From Planctomycetota bacterium (lineage in GTDB: Bacteria > Planctomycetota > J058): 64,000 nt of DNA. Positions 1-7,716 of this stretch are shown here, piece by piece (positions within the stretch are counted from its first letter, which is position 1; the number at the start of each line of letters is the position of its first letter). The notes under the pieces were generated by a model that saw only the letters and a program-made list of their open reading frames with translations, did not search any database and was not told the DNA's origin. The stretch is taken from the NCBI GenBank assembly GCA_023954375.1, contig JAMLIC010000017.1, positions 105,688 through 169,687 on the forward strand. Direction: 5' to 3'. Made by a program: the position numbers and the translations under genes.

Positions 1-99
1 TCCGGCCGTTCGCTGGCCGGAAGAGGAGTCGTCCATCCTCATGACGTGCTTCGCGACCTGAAACGCACCGCGTTCGGCCGAGGCTTCTACGGGTGGGTG

Positions 100-132
100 T
101 AGCCCCCGGCCCGACGAGCGGACCGGGGGCTA
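100..132 (-). terminator. Hairpin after the last gene of the element operon
   Basis: An inverted repeat with arms of 12 nt (100-111 and 121-132, one mismatch) lies just downstream of the minus-strand stop at 140. No clear T-run follows on the minus strand, so intrinsic termination is plausible but not certain. Upstream of it (1-99) I see no supportable gene. Confidence 0.4.
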
Positions 133-139
133 GAGGCCC

Positions 140-484
140 TTACCAGGTCTCTTCGGCCTCGTCGTCGGCCTCGTCGTCGGCCTCGTCGTCGGCCTCGTCG
201 TCGGCCTCGTCGTCGGCCTCGTCGTCAGCCTCGTCGTCGGCCTCGTCGTCGGCCTCGTCGCCGGCCTCGTCGTCGGCCTCGTCGTCGGCCTCGTCGTCGG
301 CCTCGTCGTCGGCCTCGTCGTCGGCCGTCCGGTCGTCACGCTCGAGCAGCCAATCGCGCCCCTCCTCGGGGTCGACAAGGATGATGCCGGCCGGGCCGAT
401 CTTGGTCGGCAGGCCCTCGTCGATCCACCGGCGCACGGTGGACTGGGACACGCCCTCGTCGTGGGCGAACTCACGAACCGTCAT
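140..484 (-). CDS. Small HTH DNA-binding protein (excisionase/MerR-like fold) with acidic DDEA-repeat tail
   Basis: This is a protein of about 114 residues. Residues 1-50 (MTVREFAHDEGVSQSTVRRW, then a loop and a short strand) have the shape of an excisionase or AlpA/MerR-like winged helix that binds DNA, with the recognition helix around VSQSTVRRWIDEG. The rest is 14 tandem four-residue units DDEA (one is GDEA) ending EETW, a strongly acidic disordered tail. I chose the ATG at 484 because a GGAGAG site lies 10 nt upstream; an ATG at 502 is also in frame. The gene overlaps the end of the zinc-ribbon gene and is the last in its operon. A role as transcriptional regulator or recombination-directionality factor is inferred from fold and context only. 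Confidence 0.6.
   Translation of the reverse strand: MTVREFAHDEGVSQSTVRRWIDEGLPTKIGPAGIILVDPEEGRDWLLERDDRTADDEADDEADDEADDEADDEAGDEADDEADDEADDEADDEADDEADDEADDEADDEAEETW
156..323. repeat. 14 tandem copies of a 12-bp unit (GCCTCGTCGTCG)
   Basis: Fourteen near-perfect 12-bp units run from 156 to 323. They encode the DDEA tail of the HTH protein on the minus strand. One unit carries an A (DDEA kept) and one a C (giving GDEA). The copy number is likely to vary between relatives by slippage. Confidence 0.95.
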
Positions 485-746
485 GAACACGATGCTCTCC
501 ATCTCGGTTGGCTTCGTCGGGGCGCTCCTGGCGGTCGGGCCGCTCGCGGCGCTCGGCGTCGCCTTGCTCCTGGCCCTCAGCCGCACGGCGCGGCGGACGG
601 GCCGGAGTGAGGGACGCTCCGGTTGAAAGGTCGAAGGTCGTCACGTGTCCGCACCGGCTGCGAGGACACTGGATGGCGAGGGTGGCGACCCGGCTGTTGT
701 GAAGGCCGAGGGCACGTCCGCAACGGTAGCAACGCCACTTCTTCAT
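471..746 (-). CDS. Com-like zinc-ribbon protein
   Basis: This protein of about 91 residues begins MKKWRCYRCGRALG and continues to a second knuckle CPRSRC: two cysteine pairs in the arrangement of the phage Mu Com family of zinc-ribbon translational activators (start MK-x-x-RC-x-x-C, then I-x-CPRC). The C-terminal half is charged and low in complexity. The ATG at 746 is preceded by AGGGAGA and overlaps the upstream TGA as ATGA, which fixes the start. Com-type proteins are typical of phages and phage-derived elements, which fits the integrase and primase on the same strand. The actual target in this element is unknown. Confidence 0.6.
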   Translation of the reverse strand: MKKWRCYRCGRALGLHNSRVATLAIQCPRSRCGHVTTFDLSTGASLTPARPPRRAAEGQEQGDAERRERPDRQERPDEANRDGEHRVHDGS

Positions 747-1024
747 GGTGTCTCCCTGGGTTTGTTCACTAGGTGTCCGACGCGCTCCCTGATCCAGCGC
801 ACGCGCGCAGCTCCGGGCTGCCGGATGAAGTAGCTCGGACCGTCGTTCGTGTAGTGCACGCCGAGCCACCCGCGTCGCCGATAGCGCCGGAGACGCCGAC
901 CGACGTGCTCGGCGTTGCCTCCGAGGCAGGCGGCGACCCGCGCTGCCGTGAGCGGGCCATGACCCGCGACGAGCAGCAGAGTCGCGAGCTGGATCCGCCG
1001 TCCGCGCCGATCGAGGAAGCTCAT
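743..1024 (-). CDS. Small winged-helix-like protein
   Basis: The 93-residue product reads MSFLDRRGRRIQLATLLLVA, then GPLTAARVAACLG, a basic helix GRRLRRYRRRGWL and a strand HYTNDGPSYFI. Helix-turn-helix followed by a short beta wing suggests a winged-helix DNA-binding domain of the kind that reads a template for transcriptional control. The start is set by an ATGA overlap with the preceding gene, and its own TGA overlaps the ATG of the zinc-ribbon gene, so it is translationally coupled on both sides. I do not recognise a named family. Confidence 0.55.
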   Translation of the reverse strand: MSFLDRRGRRIQLATLLLVAGHGPLTAARVAACLGGNAEHVGRRLRRYRRRGWLGVHYTNDGPSYFIRQPGAARVRWIRERVGHLVNKPRETP

Positions 1025-1752
1025 GTCCGACTCGCTTCGCGCGGCAGCACGAATGCGCTCAGCGCGCTGAGGATGTGGGCTGATGGGCACCGCGCAGCCA
1101 GGCCAACAACCGTCCCTGCGCCTGAGGCGTCTGGGATCCGGACTGGCCGAACGAACGTGTCGGCGTGCTCGATGAGCCAGTCTTCGGCCTCATCGAGGAC
1201 GCGGCGTGCTTCCGTGCCGCCGAGCGAAGCCATCCGGGCGGCCAGGGCGACCACCCATTCGCGCGCCCAGCTCCTGATGGCGGCATCAAGCTCGCGCTGT
1301 CGCTTGGCTTCGAGTTCGTCGGCGCGCTGACGCCGCTCGGACTCCAACTTCTCCTGCCGCAGCGCCATGAGGTCCGGCACCTCGACAATCTCGCTGTCGA
1401 TCGTGTGGAGGTCCCGCGCGACCCACAGCACTTGGTAGCGGCCGGGACCATGGCGGGGCTCGAGGTAACCGAGCAGACCGCCGAGGCGCGCGACCTCCTT
1501 GAACTGCGCGGCCGGGATGACGTCCCGCACGAGCCATCCGGGGGGCTCCTGGATGCGAGGCGGCGACAGGCGGATGATGGCGACCGACGCGGCGTTCTCC
1601 CGGCGGGCTGGTGCGCGCTCGACCGCAGCTCCAAGGCTGCCGGTGGCGTCCGGCGGCCCAGCGCCGACCACAGCTCTCTCGGCGTTCCCCGTCGTCCGAT
1701 TACCGCCGCCTCGGTTCTGTGGGCGCCCGGGCCTCCTAGCCTTCTTCGCCAT
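1021..1752 (-). CDS. Hypothetical protein of the element, basic disordered N-terminus
   Basis: I do not recognise this 243-residue protein. Residues 1-60 are basic and low in complexity. Residues 65-125 look folded (IQEPPGWLVRDVIPAAQFKE and YQVLWVARDL). Residues 130-165 form a charged helix rich in E, R, Q and K, likely a coiled coil, and the rest is helical. A GGAGGAG site sits five bases before the ATG. It overlaps the previous gene by 17 bp and the next by 4 bp, so it is part of the tightly packed operon. Confidence 0.5.
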   Translation of the reverse strand: MAKKARRPGRPQNRGGGNRTTGNAERAVVGAGPPDATGSLGAAVERAPARRENAASVAIIRLSPPRIQEPPGWLVRDVIPAAQFKEVARLGGLLGYLEPRHGPGRYQVLWVARDLHTIDSEIVEVPDLMALRQEKLESERRQRADELEAKRQRELDAAIRSWAREWVVALAARMASLGGTEARRVLDEAEDWLIEHADTFVRPVRIPDASGAGTVVGLAARCPSAHILSALSAFVLPREASRT

Positions 1753-2059
1753 GGCTCCTCCGGCGCGTCGACGAGGGCCAACGCAGCTCGATGGCCTCGA
1801 GTTGCTCCCTGCCGAGCGGTACGCGCAGGCTCGGGCCGGGCGTGTCGAGGAAGAGGACTGGCCAGCCCCAGCCGCTCGTCACCTCGGGGCTGCCTTCGAG
1901 TTCGAAGCGGACGCGCATCCACTCGGCCTCGAGGCGCAACTCAAGACGCGCACCGCATTGCACGGGACGCCCCGCCAGGTACCAGCGAGCCCCCCCCGCA
2001 TCCCGGCCCAACCGAAGGATCCGGGCGAGCCTCGGATCGCCCTTCAAGCCGTTGCTCAT
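1736..2059 (-). CDS. Small hypothetical beta-rich protein
   Basis: A 107-residue protein starting MSNGLKGDPRLARILR with a strong GAGGAGTGGAGGG ribosome-binding region directly before the ATG at 2059. The body is predicted mostly beta (ARWYLAGRPVQCGARLELRL, MRVRFELEG, WPVLFLD, LRVPLG) and ends in a basic tail. No function is visible. It is the first gene after the 214-bp non-coding spacer and so probably the first gene of a second transcription unit. Confidence 0.5.
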   Translation of the reverse strand: MSNGLKGDPRLARILRLGRDAGGARWYLAGRPVQCGARLELRLEAEWMRVRFELEGSPEVTSGWGWPVLFLDTPGPSLRVPLGREQLEAIELRWPSSTRRRSHGEEG

Positions 2060-2273
2060 CCCTCCACTCCTCGGCGAGCGTCGAATGTGTCGACGTGTCG
2101 TGCGCCGATGCAACGGCCGCCCTCGTCAGCCGCTCTGCTTGTCGTCACTCCTCGGCGGAGGCGTCGAAACCGCGCGAACCGCGCCGTGCGACACTTCGCC
2201 GCCGGTACTCCGCGGCGATGTGTCGGACGCAACCCCCGTGCTCGCTTCGGCTCGCGACACGTCGACGCTTTCG
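2060..2273. other. Structured non-coding spacer with nested inverted repeats
   Basis: No credible gene lies in this gap. An outer inverted repeat (2089-2100 and 2255-2266, 12 of 12) encloses an inner hairpin (2189-2202 and 2212-2225, 13 of 14, nine-base loop). A direct repeat beginning CACTCCTCGGCG occurs near 2065 and again near 2145. It could be a replication origin, an operator region or a structured RNA of the element. The sequence alone does not say which. Confidence 0.5.
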
Positions 2274-3836
2274 TCACGTGGCGCTCTCCGATGAAGACCG
2301 CGAGACCTCCCAGCTCCGTGTCTTGCCCCGCGGAGCACGTCCGACTCGCAGGCCGACTTCCTCGCCGTGGTGCTCCAGCCTGCGGAAGCGTTTACCCACC
2401 CGATCCTCGGATCCCAGGTCGTGACCGACCTTCCGAAGCCTCCGGAGCCAGCCCGCGGGGGTATCGGAGAGCCGCGCTTCGCCACCGAGGATCAGGACCA
2501 GCGCTTGAGCCAGCCGCTCGTCGTCCGTGCTGGTGGCCTCCGTCTCGCGGGCTGCGCGCGAGGTCACGAGCCGGACTGCTGCCGAGCCGTGCGCGAGGAA
2601 GTAGTCCGTGAGTCGCGCGGCCCGCTCGACGGTGGCTGCGGGGACGGGACGCGTGATGAGGCGATCGAGCGCTCGTTCGTGGAGCAGGTCAGCCACCGCA
2701 TCGAGCCCATGCATGAGCGACGAGAGCCGAACGAGGTACTCGCCCGCCTTTCCGTAGAACGAAGCGAGCAGACCCATGCTCGATTCCTCGTACTCCATGG
2801 CCTGCTCTCGCCAGCGGCGCAGCCGCTCATCGAGGAAGTTGCGCGCCTCCTGGGCGAACGACTGATGGCTGTCGACGGTGTGTTCCATGGCCAGGCGAAC
2901 TGCTCGCCCCCACAGATCACGCGTGTTCTGCTCCACGCCGTCGCCGAGTCCGCCCGGTCGCGACGGAACGATGGACCACAGAAAGCGCGCGCAGAGTCCG
3001 TCTCCATCGGCCAGCTCGAGCTGACGCAGGACGGTGGGCTGCACGCCCCCATGCACGGCGATGAACGGAGCGTCGACCTCGCACGAGTCGGAGACCTTCC
3101 GCACTGACTTCACGGGTGTTCCGCTCCACAAGGAGAGCCATGTAGCCCTGCCGCTGCGGCCACGAGCGCGGTATCCGTCCATCGACGCGAGGAGCTGAGC
3201 GACCTCGTCGGAAGCCAGGAGCACGCCGTGCCCCTGGGCGGCGGCGAGTTCCCCGATGAGGGCCTCGGGGGTCACGTCCGTGATGACGACGCGTCGTCTC
3301 GCAGGGCGGCGGCCGGGATCGTCTCCCGTGCGCTTGGCCTTGCGCTCCCTCTCTCGTGCCTCCCAGGCGGCGAGCTCATGCTCGTGCTCCTCGCGCAGCC
3401 GAAGGTCCGCCTCGTACAGCGGAGCGAGGATGGGCCGCGCAGCCGGGGTCTTCGAGCTGCCACTGGGAGCGACGGCGACGAACCACAGCGCAGGTGACCC
3501 GGCGAGTCCCTGCGTGCCGCAGCGCCAGCGCGGGCCGAGGGCCGCTCCCAGGGTCGCCATCGCGGGCAGCGCCGCGAGCTCGATCGGGGCTGCCACTCCC
3601 GCGGCGAACGCGGTGATCAACTCCCGCATGGCCATCGGCAGGACCTCTCCGGGGAACGGCGGCAGCGGGCGGGTCGCGACCTCGCGGTGCGAAGGCGGGC
3701 CATGATTCGCGCTCACCAGTTCGCAGCCCTCGTCCGGATTGCCGAGCGGGAGCCGACCCGAGCGAAGGCGGTCGTTCTCGTCGATGGTCTTGGCGAATCC
3801 GGCTGGCGATCCGTTCCGATGGGGCGGCAAGATCAC
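2274..3836 (-). CDS. DUF3987-family P-loop protein (helicase/primase-associated)
   Basis: The 520-residue product has the layout of the DUF3987 (YfjI-like) family that accompanies primases in phages and integrated elements. It shows a hydrophobic helix, a Walker A-like loop FVAVAPSGSSKTPA, then a charged helix of about 45 residues, a Walker B-like strand GVLLASDEVAQLL, a conserved FIAVHGGVQPTVL segment and a helical C-terminal half. The GTG start at 3836 overlaps the primase TGA as GTGA, the coupling used elsewhere in this operon; an ATG eleven codons upstream lies inside the primase. The likely role is ATP-dependent help in replicating the element, known for the family only by association. 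Confidence 0.8.
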   Translation of the reverse strand: MILPPHRNGSPAGFAKTIDENDRLRSGRLPLGNPDEGCELVSANHGPPSHREVATRPLPPFPGEVLPMAMRELITAFAAGVAAPIELAALPAMATLGAALGPRWRCGTQGLAGSPALWFVAVAPSGSSKTPAARPILAPLYEADLRLREEHEHELAAWEARERERKAKRTGDDPGRRPARRRVVITDVTPEALIGELAAAQGHGVLLASDEVAQLLASMDGYRARGRSGRATWLSLWSGTPVKSVRKVSDSCEVDAPFIAVHGGVQPTVLRQLELADGDGLCARFLWSIVPSRPGGLGDGVEQNTRDLWGRAVRLAMEHTVDSHQSFAQEARNFLDERLRRWREQAMEYEESSMGLLASFYGKAGEYLVRLSSLMHGLDAVADLLHERALDRLITRPVPAATVERAARLTDYFLAHGSAAVRLVTSRAARETEATSTDDERLAQALVLILGGEARLSDTPAGWLRRLRKVGHDLGSEDRVGKRFRRLEHHGEEVGLRVGRAPRGKTRSWEVSRSSSESAT

Positions 3837-4876
3837 GAGTCGCCTCCTCGCAGGCGGAGCACCCTGCACCGGCTCGCGAGCGTCTCGATCACGCGCGCGG
3901 CGTAGCGCTCGCCCGCCTCGTCCTGATGTGTTCGAACGCGCACCGTGGCGCCGGCAGGCACGCGTGCCGCGACTGCATCAGTCCATGACCCGGACTCCAG
4001 ACCGAGTACGGCCGGAGCGCACTCGAGTCCCACGTCCGTCCCCGCAGCCGTCGCCCAGCTCAGGTAGTCGGGCTCCCCCTCGACGACGACGAGTCCGACG
4101 GTGGCGACGAACAACGCAGCAAGGGTGCCGTCTCCCAGGCGACTCCCGTGCAGCATGAGCCGTCCCAGCGGGCAGGCGAGGACCAGCCCGGCCACGGAGT
4201 AGCCGCGCGGCGCGAGCGACTTCGGCCGGGCGTTGGAGTTCAGCGCCCGCGCGCGGAGGGACTCCAGCGCCCCGTTGGGCCCGTACAGGGGCAGGAGGAA
4301 GCGATGGCCGCTCTCGTTCCAGCCCCCGTAGCGTGTCCCGGCCCATCCGGGCACCTCGGCCAGCCGCGGCGGGAGCGCCCGCGCCAGCCCTAGGTCCTCG
4401 ACGGACGCAGGCGCGATGCCCCGGCTGCGGAGCCATGCGCTTGCGGCCCCGTCGTCGCCCACGGGCACGCACGCCGCCCAGAGGCGCTCCACCTCTTCAC
4501 GCGGGGGTCGTGGGGCTCGCTGAGTTGCGATGCTGGCTGACGACGCTTCCGCGCGGACCGGCACATCGAGCGGTGTGCTGCCCCATCCGCGGGCGGCAAG
4601 CCAGGCTTGGACCGGTCCCCAGCCGGTTCGGGCCGGCCGGTGCCCCAGGACGGCGAGCGCGACGAGCGCCAGCGCATCCCCACCCTGCCGGCAGCGATGG
4701 CAGCGCCAACCCTGCCCGTCGCGCGTCAGACCAATGGGGCCGCGCCCGTCTCGCGATCCTCGCTGCTCGGCGTCGCATGCAGGGCAGGGGGCCCAGCCGC
4801 CGTGCTGGAGGCGCAGACCGGCCGCTTCGGCCAGCTCTCGGAGGGGAACAGCCCGTGCCCGCTCTACCCAGGTCAC
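3833..4876 (-). CDS. DnaG-like primase with CHC2-type zinc finger and Toprim domain
   Basis: A 347-residue primase that would make RNA primers for element replication. Residues 30-65 hold a zinc ribbon (CPAC, then CHRC preceded by QGWR). The middle carries LWAACVPVGDD and SAWLRSRGI, as in phage primases. Residues about 270-345 are the Toprim domain, with the glutamate in VVVEGEPDYLSW and an acidic DxD-like segment RTHQDEAGE. The start is GTG at 4876, forming a GTGA overlap with the HTH gene; longer in-frame extensions lie inside that gene and are low in complexity. Its neighbours are the HTH gene before it and the DUF3987 gene after it. Confidence 0.8.
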   Translation of the reverse strand: MTWVERARAVPLRELAEAAGLRLQHGGWAPCPACDAEQRGSRDGRGPIGLTRDGQGWRCHRCRQGGDALALVALAVLGHRPARTGWGPVQAWLAARGWGSTPLDVPVRAEASSASIATQRAPRPPREEVERLWAACVPVGDDGAASAWLRSRGIAPASVEDLGLARALPPRLAEVPGWAGTRYGGWNESGHRFLLPLYGPNGALESLRARALNSNARPKSLAPRGYSVAGLVLACPLGRLMLHGSRLGDGTLAALFVATVGLVVVEGEPDYLSWATAAGTDVGLECAPAVLGLESGSWTDAVAARVPAGATVRVRTHQDEAGERYAARVIETLASRCRVLRLRGGDS

Positions 4877-5145
4877 CGGCTCGTCCGCCGTTCGGCGCGA
4901 GGCTCCCCCAGGGCTCCATCCTCGCCGGAAAGCACCGCCAGGAGGCGCGCGAGCTCCACGCGGGCCACGAGGACACGGCCCCCGCCCCCGGAGCCGGGAG
5001 CGGTCCGAAGGACGCGCAGGCGCCCGGTGGCCGCGTAGCGGCGCAGCGTGACGGTCGAGAGGCCAGTCTCCTGCGCGGCGACGGCCAGCGAGACACAAGC
5101 AGGTAGGTGGGCCACGGTGGCCAGGGCCCAGGCGGGAATCGTCAT
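4873..5145 (-). CDS. MerR/excisionase-like HTH protein
   Basis: A 90-residue protein whose residues 17-50 (VSLAVAAQETGLSTVTLRRY followed by a loop and RLRVLR) form a MerR-type winged helix as in excisionases. After that comes a Gly-rich turn, a strand RVLVARVELARLL and a charged tail. A GGAGG site lies seven bases before the ATG at 5145. Being first in the primase operon and close to the integrase, it may be the regulator or the directionality factor of the element. The family is clear, the role is inferred. Confidence 0.7.
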   Translation of the reverse strand: MTIPAWALATVAHLPACVSLAVAAQETGLSTVTLRRYAATGRLRVLRTAPGSGGGGRVLVARVELARLLAVLSGEDGALGEPRAERRTSR

Positions 5146-5211
5146 CACTTGCCTCCGATGAGCACAGGTGCTCGAAGGCAAGAAGCGGTACGCGGCCGGG
5201 ACGAATCGTGC

Positions 5212-5832
5212 CTAGCTGACGCTTCGCTTGTACTCGCAGGTCCGCCCGAGGCTTAGGTGCGTCTGAAGGTGGGCCGCAAGACGCCGGAGGCCCTTTTCCC
5301 TCAGAGCGGAGATTGCGCGCCGAATCGCCTGGCGTACCGCGTTCCGCGCTCGTTCCTCGTCATTCCCGAGCCGACGCGCTCCTCGTCGGCTGACCGCTTG
5401 ATTGAGGTAGTCGCGACACCGAGCGGCGTCAGCGCCGTGGGGATTGATCCTCTCAAGACGCTTGAGTTCTGCTTTCACCTCGTCGAGGCCCTGTCGATCC
5501 ATGGCCTCTTCACCGCGCCCGGGCGCCTCCAGGTACGCTCCGGTCAGCTGCCACGCCTCGATGGGACCCTCGGCCTCGAGAAGGCGACTGATCATCTCCA
5601 TGCCCCTTAGGCTCTTGACCGATCCCTGCTCGCTTTCGAAGGTGACCAACCAACATCCGGTCAACTGCTGAAAGCAAGGCTTCCCCCCTGCCCCGGCCTG
5701 CCCTGTGGCGTCCGAACCGCCGTCATCGGCTGGCTCGTGGATCACCTCCAGCCAACCGAAGCTCCCTGTGTCTACCTCGAGCGGGTCGCCCCAGTCCTCG
5801 ACCCATTCGGTGTCCTCGGGCCCGTCGTTCAT
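5212..5832 (-). CDS. Protein with a conserved C-terminal module also seen at the ends of bacterial ATPase regulators
   Basis: The 206-residue protein has an acidic N-terminus (residues 1-45), then a strand-rich stretch with VKSLRGMEMISRLLEAEGPI, and a helical C-terminus with ERARNAVRQAIRRAISALRE and HLQTHLSLGRTCEYK. This order (a KGL-x-x-L-x-x-LL segment, then ERAR-x-x-V, then a T/SLG-x-x-C-x-Y ending) matches a module I know from the C-termini of many actinobacterial and cyanobacterial AAA-type regulators, there of unknown function. Here it stands almost alone. GGGAGG precedes the ATG. It lies between the integrase and the HTH-primase operon. Confidence 0.55.
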   Translation of the reverse strand: MNDGPEDTEWVEDWGDPLEVDTGSFGWLEVIHEPADDGGSDATGQAGAGGKPCFQQLTGCWLVTFESEQGSVKSLRGMEMISRLLEAEGPIEAWQLTGAYLEAPGRGEEAMDRQGLDEVKAELKRLERINPHGADAARCRDYLNQAVSRRGARRLGNDEERARNAVRQAIRRAISALREKGLRRLAAHLQTHLSLGRTCEYKRSVS

Positions 5833-5909
5833 GATGACCTCCCGCCCCTGACCCTAGCGCACGCCCGTGACAACACACGATCAGGATTAGGCGCCCAAGC
5901 ACTCGGCCA

Positions 5910-7511
5910 TCAGCCCGCCCCTCCTGAGTACGACACCGGGTTGAGACGCCCTAAGAGTGCGTCCAGCAGGCCCCTCACCCCGAGGGCGTCCTCGAGCGTC
6001 CGGTGCTTCGGATCGATCCCGCGCACGGTGTTCAGGTAGTGCTTCTCGCTCACCTGGACGGAGTGACCGAGCCGCCGGGCGACGAGGAACACGGCCGCCG
6101 CACCGTAGATGCTCGGCGCGCACGTCAGGTAGGTGCCGCATGTGCGCCGTAGCGTGTGCCATCCGAACTTGGGCGCGCCGTAGCCCGGAACCACCCCCTT
6201 CTGCTTCCGCTTCATCTTCGGCGCGGTCAGCCTTCGAAGCGCGGCCTTCGCCAGGGTCTCGTTCAGGTGGCCGAACACGCGGCCCTCGCCACCGGTGCGT
6301 GCGCGCAGCGCGCGCAGGAGCGGACCGAGCGCGGGGGTGGGCGCGAAGTCCACCACGCGCTCCTCGCGCGTCTTGCTCTTGTGGGCCACGATGCGCACGA
6401 GGCCCACCGGCTTGCCCTGGTCGTCCGACGCCTCCAGGTCGACGTCCCGCCAGTCGAGCGAGAGGCCCTCGCTCACGCGACAGCCGCTGAGGAGGAGGAA
6501 CACGACGAAGGGCATCACCGACGGGTATCGGGGGGTGGTCCCCTTGGGCCGAAGTCCGTCGTGCTCCTCGCGGGTCAGGAGCCAGCACTCGGCGTCGTGC
6601 GCCTCGCAGGCGAGAAGGAGCTCTTGCACCTGGTCAGGGCGCAGGATCTCCGGCAGGCGCTTCGGCTCCTTGATCGGCTTCAGCGCGTCCTGAACATCCT
6701 CGCCCGTGCGGACTCTCGGAAGCTTACCCACGCGTCGCAGGTGGTTCAGCGCGATCACCATGGCCCCGAGATAGCTGTTGATGCTCGCCTCGGACAGCCG
6801 CGTGTCCGAGGGCGCGTGCGCGCCGCGGCCGGCCCCCTGGCCAGCGAGCACCACGTGCTTGCGCCCTGCGATCATGTGCTCGCGGAACGCGGCCAGCTCA
6901 TGGGTGGTCAGCGCGTCGGTCGTCGCGAGCCCGCGCTGACCGGCCCAGGCGACAAAGCGCTCGACGGCCAGCCGGTAGGCGCCGTGCGTCTTCTGCGACT
7001 TGGTGTCCTTCACGTGGGCGAGGTAGGCGTCGAGGGCGGCCCGCAGCGGCGTGTTCGTGTACCGGGGCGCACCGGCTGCGAGGGCGGCCTGGCGCTCGAG
7101 AAGGGCGGCGCTCTTGCGGCGGCACCAGTCGACCCGTGCGGCCTCGGTGCTGAGGCCCAGCTTCGTGAGGTTGGTGTCCACCTCGCGGCGCTTGCCGTCA
7201 GGCGTGGTCGGGTTGTCGGGGTCCACCCAGCGGGCGAACCAGGTCACCTCGCCGTTGGCCCACGTGCGGGCGCGCAGCTTGACCCCAGGGTGGCTCGTCT
7301 TCGTCCGGCGCGCCTTCCTGCGCTTCCGCGGGAGCGCCAGGACCGCCGCCGAGGGAACCACGCCAGCGCGCGCCTCGAGCTCGGCCGCGCGCCGGCGCAT
7401 CTCGTCGGCCATCGCCAGGAGCTCGACCGCGCTCCCCCCTGACCCGCTGGCTCCCTCAACGGGCACCGGAGCCGCGACCTCCCCCCTTTGCTCCCCCCTC
7501 AATGCGGCCAT
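5910..7511 (-). CDS. int: Tyrosine recombinase/integrase of the element
   Basis: The 533-residue site-specific recombinase catalyses strand exchange at the tRNA-Lys attachment site. The N-terminal part is charged. An Arm-type segment (ANGEVTWFARWVDPDN) and a SAM-like core-binding domain (about residues 150-270) precede the catalytic domain. The full set of catalytic residues is visible: R in SGCRVSEGL (about 345), K in HKSKTREE, H-x-x-R in WHTLRRTCGTYL (about 450), H in RRLGHSV and the nucleophile Y in KHYLNTV (about 490). The ATG at 7511 has GAGGGGG six bases upstream; two ATGs further out (to 7553) lack a site. It lies about 110 bp from the tRNA remnant and points away from it, the usual layout at an element end. 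Confidence 0.93.
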   Translation of the reverse strand: MAALRGEQRGEVAAPVPVEGASGSGGSAVELLAMADEMRRRAAELEARAGVVPSAAVLALPRKRRKARRTKTSHPGVKLRARTWANGEVTWFARWVDPDNPTTPDGKRREVDTNLTKLGLSTEAARVDWCRRKSAALLERQAALAAGAPRYTNTPLRAALDAYLAHVKDTKSQKTHGAYRLAVERFVAWAGQRGLATTDALTTHELAAFREHMIAGRKHVVLAGQGAGRGAHAPSDTRLSEASINSYLGAMVIALNHLRRVGKLPRVRTGEDVQDALKPIKEPKRLPEILRPDQVQELLLACEAHDAECWLLTREEHDGLRPKGTTPRYPSVMPFVVFLLLSGCRVSEGLSLDWRDVDLEASDDQGKPVGLVRIVAHKSKTREERVVDFAPTPALGPLLRALRARTGGEGRVFGHLNETLAKAALRRLTAPKMKRKQKGVVPGYGAPKFGWHTLRRTCGTYLTCAPSIYGAAAVFLVARRLGHSVQVSEKHYLNTVRGIDPKHRTLEDALGVRGLLDALLGRLNPVSYSGGAG

Positions 7512-7618
7512 CGACGCCCCCTCACGAGCACCCGCGACCATCCGCGAGAGCACGTAACAGGCTATGCTGTTGATCTTTGGAGGTCAAGGGCGATCATGGC
7601 CGATCAGCCTGGAATCCG

Positions 7619-7660
7619 CTCTTAACCAGCGGGTTCGGGGTTCAAGTCCCTGCCGGTGTA
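7619..7660 (+). other. Attachment-site remnant: 3' half of tRNA-Lys(CTT)
   Basis: From the anticodon loop CTCTTAA (7619-7625) and the descending stem CCAGC, the sequence continues as a normal tRNA 3' half: variable region, T-arm CGGGG-TTCAAGT-CCCTG (7636-7652), acceptor strand CCGGTGT and discriminator A at 7660. The 5' side fails: the five bases before the loop (ATCCG) do not pair with CCAGC, and no D-arm is seen. So this is not a functional tRNA but the piece left at one end of an insertion into the gene. The integrase next to it and the abrupt change from element to chromosomal genes support this. The intact tRNA should lie at the far end, outside the window. Confidence 0.8.
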
Positions 7661-7666
7661 TCGCAC

Positions 7667-7695
7667 GAGGCCCCGGAGCAACGCTCCGGGGCCTC
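7667..7695 (+). terminator. Intrinsic terminator originally behind the tRNA gene
   Basis: A perfect 13-bp hairpin (7667-7679 with 7683-7695, three-base loop) starts six bases after the tRNA 3' end. Only a weak TT follows. It is probably the terminator of the original tRNA gene and also lies beyond the 3' end (7717) of the convergent minus-strand gene. Confidence 0.75.
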
Positions 7696-7716
7696 TTCGC
7701 ATCCCTGTCTCCATCA

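Noticed and set aside
1..139. A gene at the left edge
   Set aside because: No frame with a ribosome-binding site or protein pattern is visible, only the hairpin at 100-132.
156..323. CRISPR-like array in the 12-bp repeats
   Set aside because: Units are 12 bp without spacers and encode the DDEA tail in frame; they are coding microsatellite repeats.
7561..7660. A complete tRNA-Lys gene
   Set aside because: No acceptor 5' strand or D-arm is present, and the bases before the anticodon loop do not pair.
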